From Zavarzinia aquatilis (GTDB lineage Bacteria > Pseudomonadota > Alphaproteobacteria > Zavarziniales > Zavarziniaceae), in contig NZ_QGLE01000001.1 of the NCBI RefSeq assembly GCF_003173035.1, positions 496,001 to 560,000 of the forward strand: 64,000 nucleotides of DNA. Direction: 5' to 3'. Each line of letters opens with the position of its first letter. Positions within the stretch are counted from its first letter, which is position 1. Under the pieces are notes generated by a model, which saw only the letters and a program-made list of their open reading frames with translations, did not search any database and was not told the DNA's origin. A program made the translations under genes and the position numbers. Below, in pieces: positions 63,081 to 64,000 of the stretch.

Positions 63081-64000
63081 GTGTCCACAGGTGAAATCCG
63101 CTTTGGGGTCTGGGCGCCGGTTCACGGGCCGCGCGCGGCGTTGCAGGATCCGGCCGAGCCGTTCGATGCGTCCTGGCAGCACAACAAGGCCGTGGTGCTC
63201 GAGGCGGAGGCCCTGGGTTTCGACTCCGTGCTGATCGCCCAGCACACGGTCAATCCGCATCTGCCCGAGAACGATCAGCTGGAAGCCTGGACCGGGGCGG
63301 CCGCCCTCGCGGCCCTGACCCGGCGGATCGACCTGATCGCGGCGATCAAGCCCTACATCCATCATCCGGTTTTCCTGGCCAAGATGGCGCTGCAGATCGA
63401 ACACATCAGCGGCGGCCGTTTCGGCCTCAATCTGGTCAATGCCTGGAACAAGGTCGAATTCGAGAAGGCGGGCATCGCCTTCGGCGAACACGACGACCGC
63501 TATGCCTATGGACGGGAATGGATTTCCATCGTCTCGCGATTGATGCGGGGCGAGCGGGTCCATCACCAGGGCCGGCATTTCCAGATCGACGACTACAAGC
63601 TGACTCCGGCGGACCCGTATCGCCCGCGGCCGCTCATCTATGTCGGCGGCGAATCCGAGCCGGCGCGCGAGCTGGTGGTGGCGGAAGGCGATCTCTGGTT
63701 CATCAATGGCCAGCCGCTGGAGCGGGTCGCGGCGCTGGTCGACGATGTCAGGCGTCGCCCCCGGGCGGGGGCCCCGTTGCGCTTCGGCCTCGCCGCCTTC
63801 GTCATCGCCCGCGAGACCGAGGCTGAAGCGCGCGCGGAATACGCCCGTCTGCTCGAACTCAGCCACAAGGACGCGGAGGTGCGGGCCGTCCAGCGCCGTA
63901 ACACCGATCCCCATGCGGTGATGTTCCAGACCATCGCCAAGGCCGAACATGTCGGCAGCAATGGTGGCACCGCGGCCGGCCTCGTCGGCAGTTACGACCA
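63081..64000 (+). CDS. LLM-class flavin-dependent monooxygenase, 3' end missing
   Basis: Luciferase-like TIM-barrel FMNH2-dependent monooxygenase; 306 codons are visible and the frame is open at the window end. The start is GTG 63081, with GAAGGGAAAG 5 bases upstream. Features are FGVWAPVHGP, EAEALGFDSVLIAQH, RIDLIAAIKPYIHHPVFLAK, GRFGLNLVNAWNKVEFE, GEHDDRYAYGREWI and PLIYVGGESEPARELV. It resembles dimethyl-sulfone/alkanesulfonate-type enzymes (SfnG/SsuD relatives), so organosulfur use is a reasonable but unproven role. Confidence 0.85.
   Translation, partial: MSTGEIRFGVWAPVHGPRAALQDPAEPFDASWQHNKAVVLEAEALGFDSVLIAQHTVNPHLPENDQLEAWTGAAALAALTRRIDLIAAIKPYIHHPVFLAKMALQIEHISGGRFGLNLVNAWNKVEFEKAGIAFGEHDDRYAYGREWISIVSRLMRGERVHHQGRHFQIDDYKLTPADPYRPRPLIYVGGESEPARELVVAEGDLWFINGQPLERVAALVDDVRRRPRAGAPLRFGLAAFVIARETEAEARAEYARLLELSHKDAEVRAVQRRNTDPHAVMFQTIAKAEHVGSNGGTAAGLVGSYD

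Overview
This is a GC-rich chromosomal window from an alphaproteobacterium. Evidence for this includes the outer-membrane/lipid A operon that uses lpxI instead of lpxH, the run ppiD-trpE ... trpC-moaC-moeA ... lexA-comEC-gltX-gltA, a pyruvate dehydrogenase E1 beta subunit with its own lipoyl domain, and LexA operators of the GTTC-N7-GTTC type. The gene order resembles Rhodospirillales-like lineages, but genus and species cannot be read from the sequence. I see no rRNA, tRNA, CRISPR array, prophage or intact insertion sequence.

Layout. 1-8.3 kb (+): rseP (5' end cut off by the window), bamA, skp, lpxD, fabZ, lpxA, lpxI and lpxB, a tightly packed envelope operon. 8.3-11.4 kb (-): a small membrane ORF, gltA and gltX. 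11.5-24.1 kb: comEC (+), then on the minus strand lexA, pip, moeA, moaC, trpC, a fused trpGD, trpE and ppiD, with a plus-strand divergent polysaccharide deacetylase gene between trpGD and trpE. 24.2-30.5 kb (+): a sugar-nucleotide epimerase, tpiA, secG, pyrG, kdsA and eno, closed by a strong intrinsic terminator.

30.5-53 kb is a mosaic with accessory content. It holds a two-gene pair (a styrene-oxide-isomerase-like membrane protein and a diiron ferritin-like protein), a decayed GIY-YIG gene between two palindrome-doublet repeats, trmFO, an amidase, and a copper-type TonB receptor (CxxxM and HxM motifs) with a DUF2946 protein. Four TetR-type regulators follow, two with clear palindromes at their promoters, together with map, a DUF1272 protein, divergent uvrA/ssb sharing an SOS box, and gpsA. 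Next comes a glucosylglycerol (compatible solute) operon with an apparent sigma-54 promoter and a truncated GpsA-like leading ORF, then marC, an SDR gene and coaA.

52.7-64 kb (+): recO, parC, ftsB, the pyruvate dehydrogenase cluster pdhA-pdhB-pdhC-lpdA, lipA, a COQ10/RatA-like gene, and the start of a luciferase-like flavin monooxygenase gene that runs off the window.

The genes fall into functional blocks: outer-membrane biogenesis, tryptophan and molybdopterin synthesis with SOS control, lower glycolysis into acetyl-CoA (tpiA, eno, PDH), and an osmoprotectant module. The most interesting parts are the glucosylglycerol operon with its GpsA fragment, the diiron/heme-type membrane protein pair, and the repeat-flanked GIY-YIG relic.
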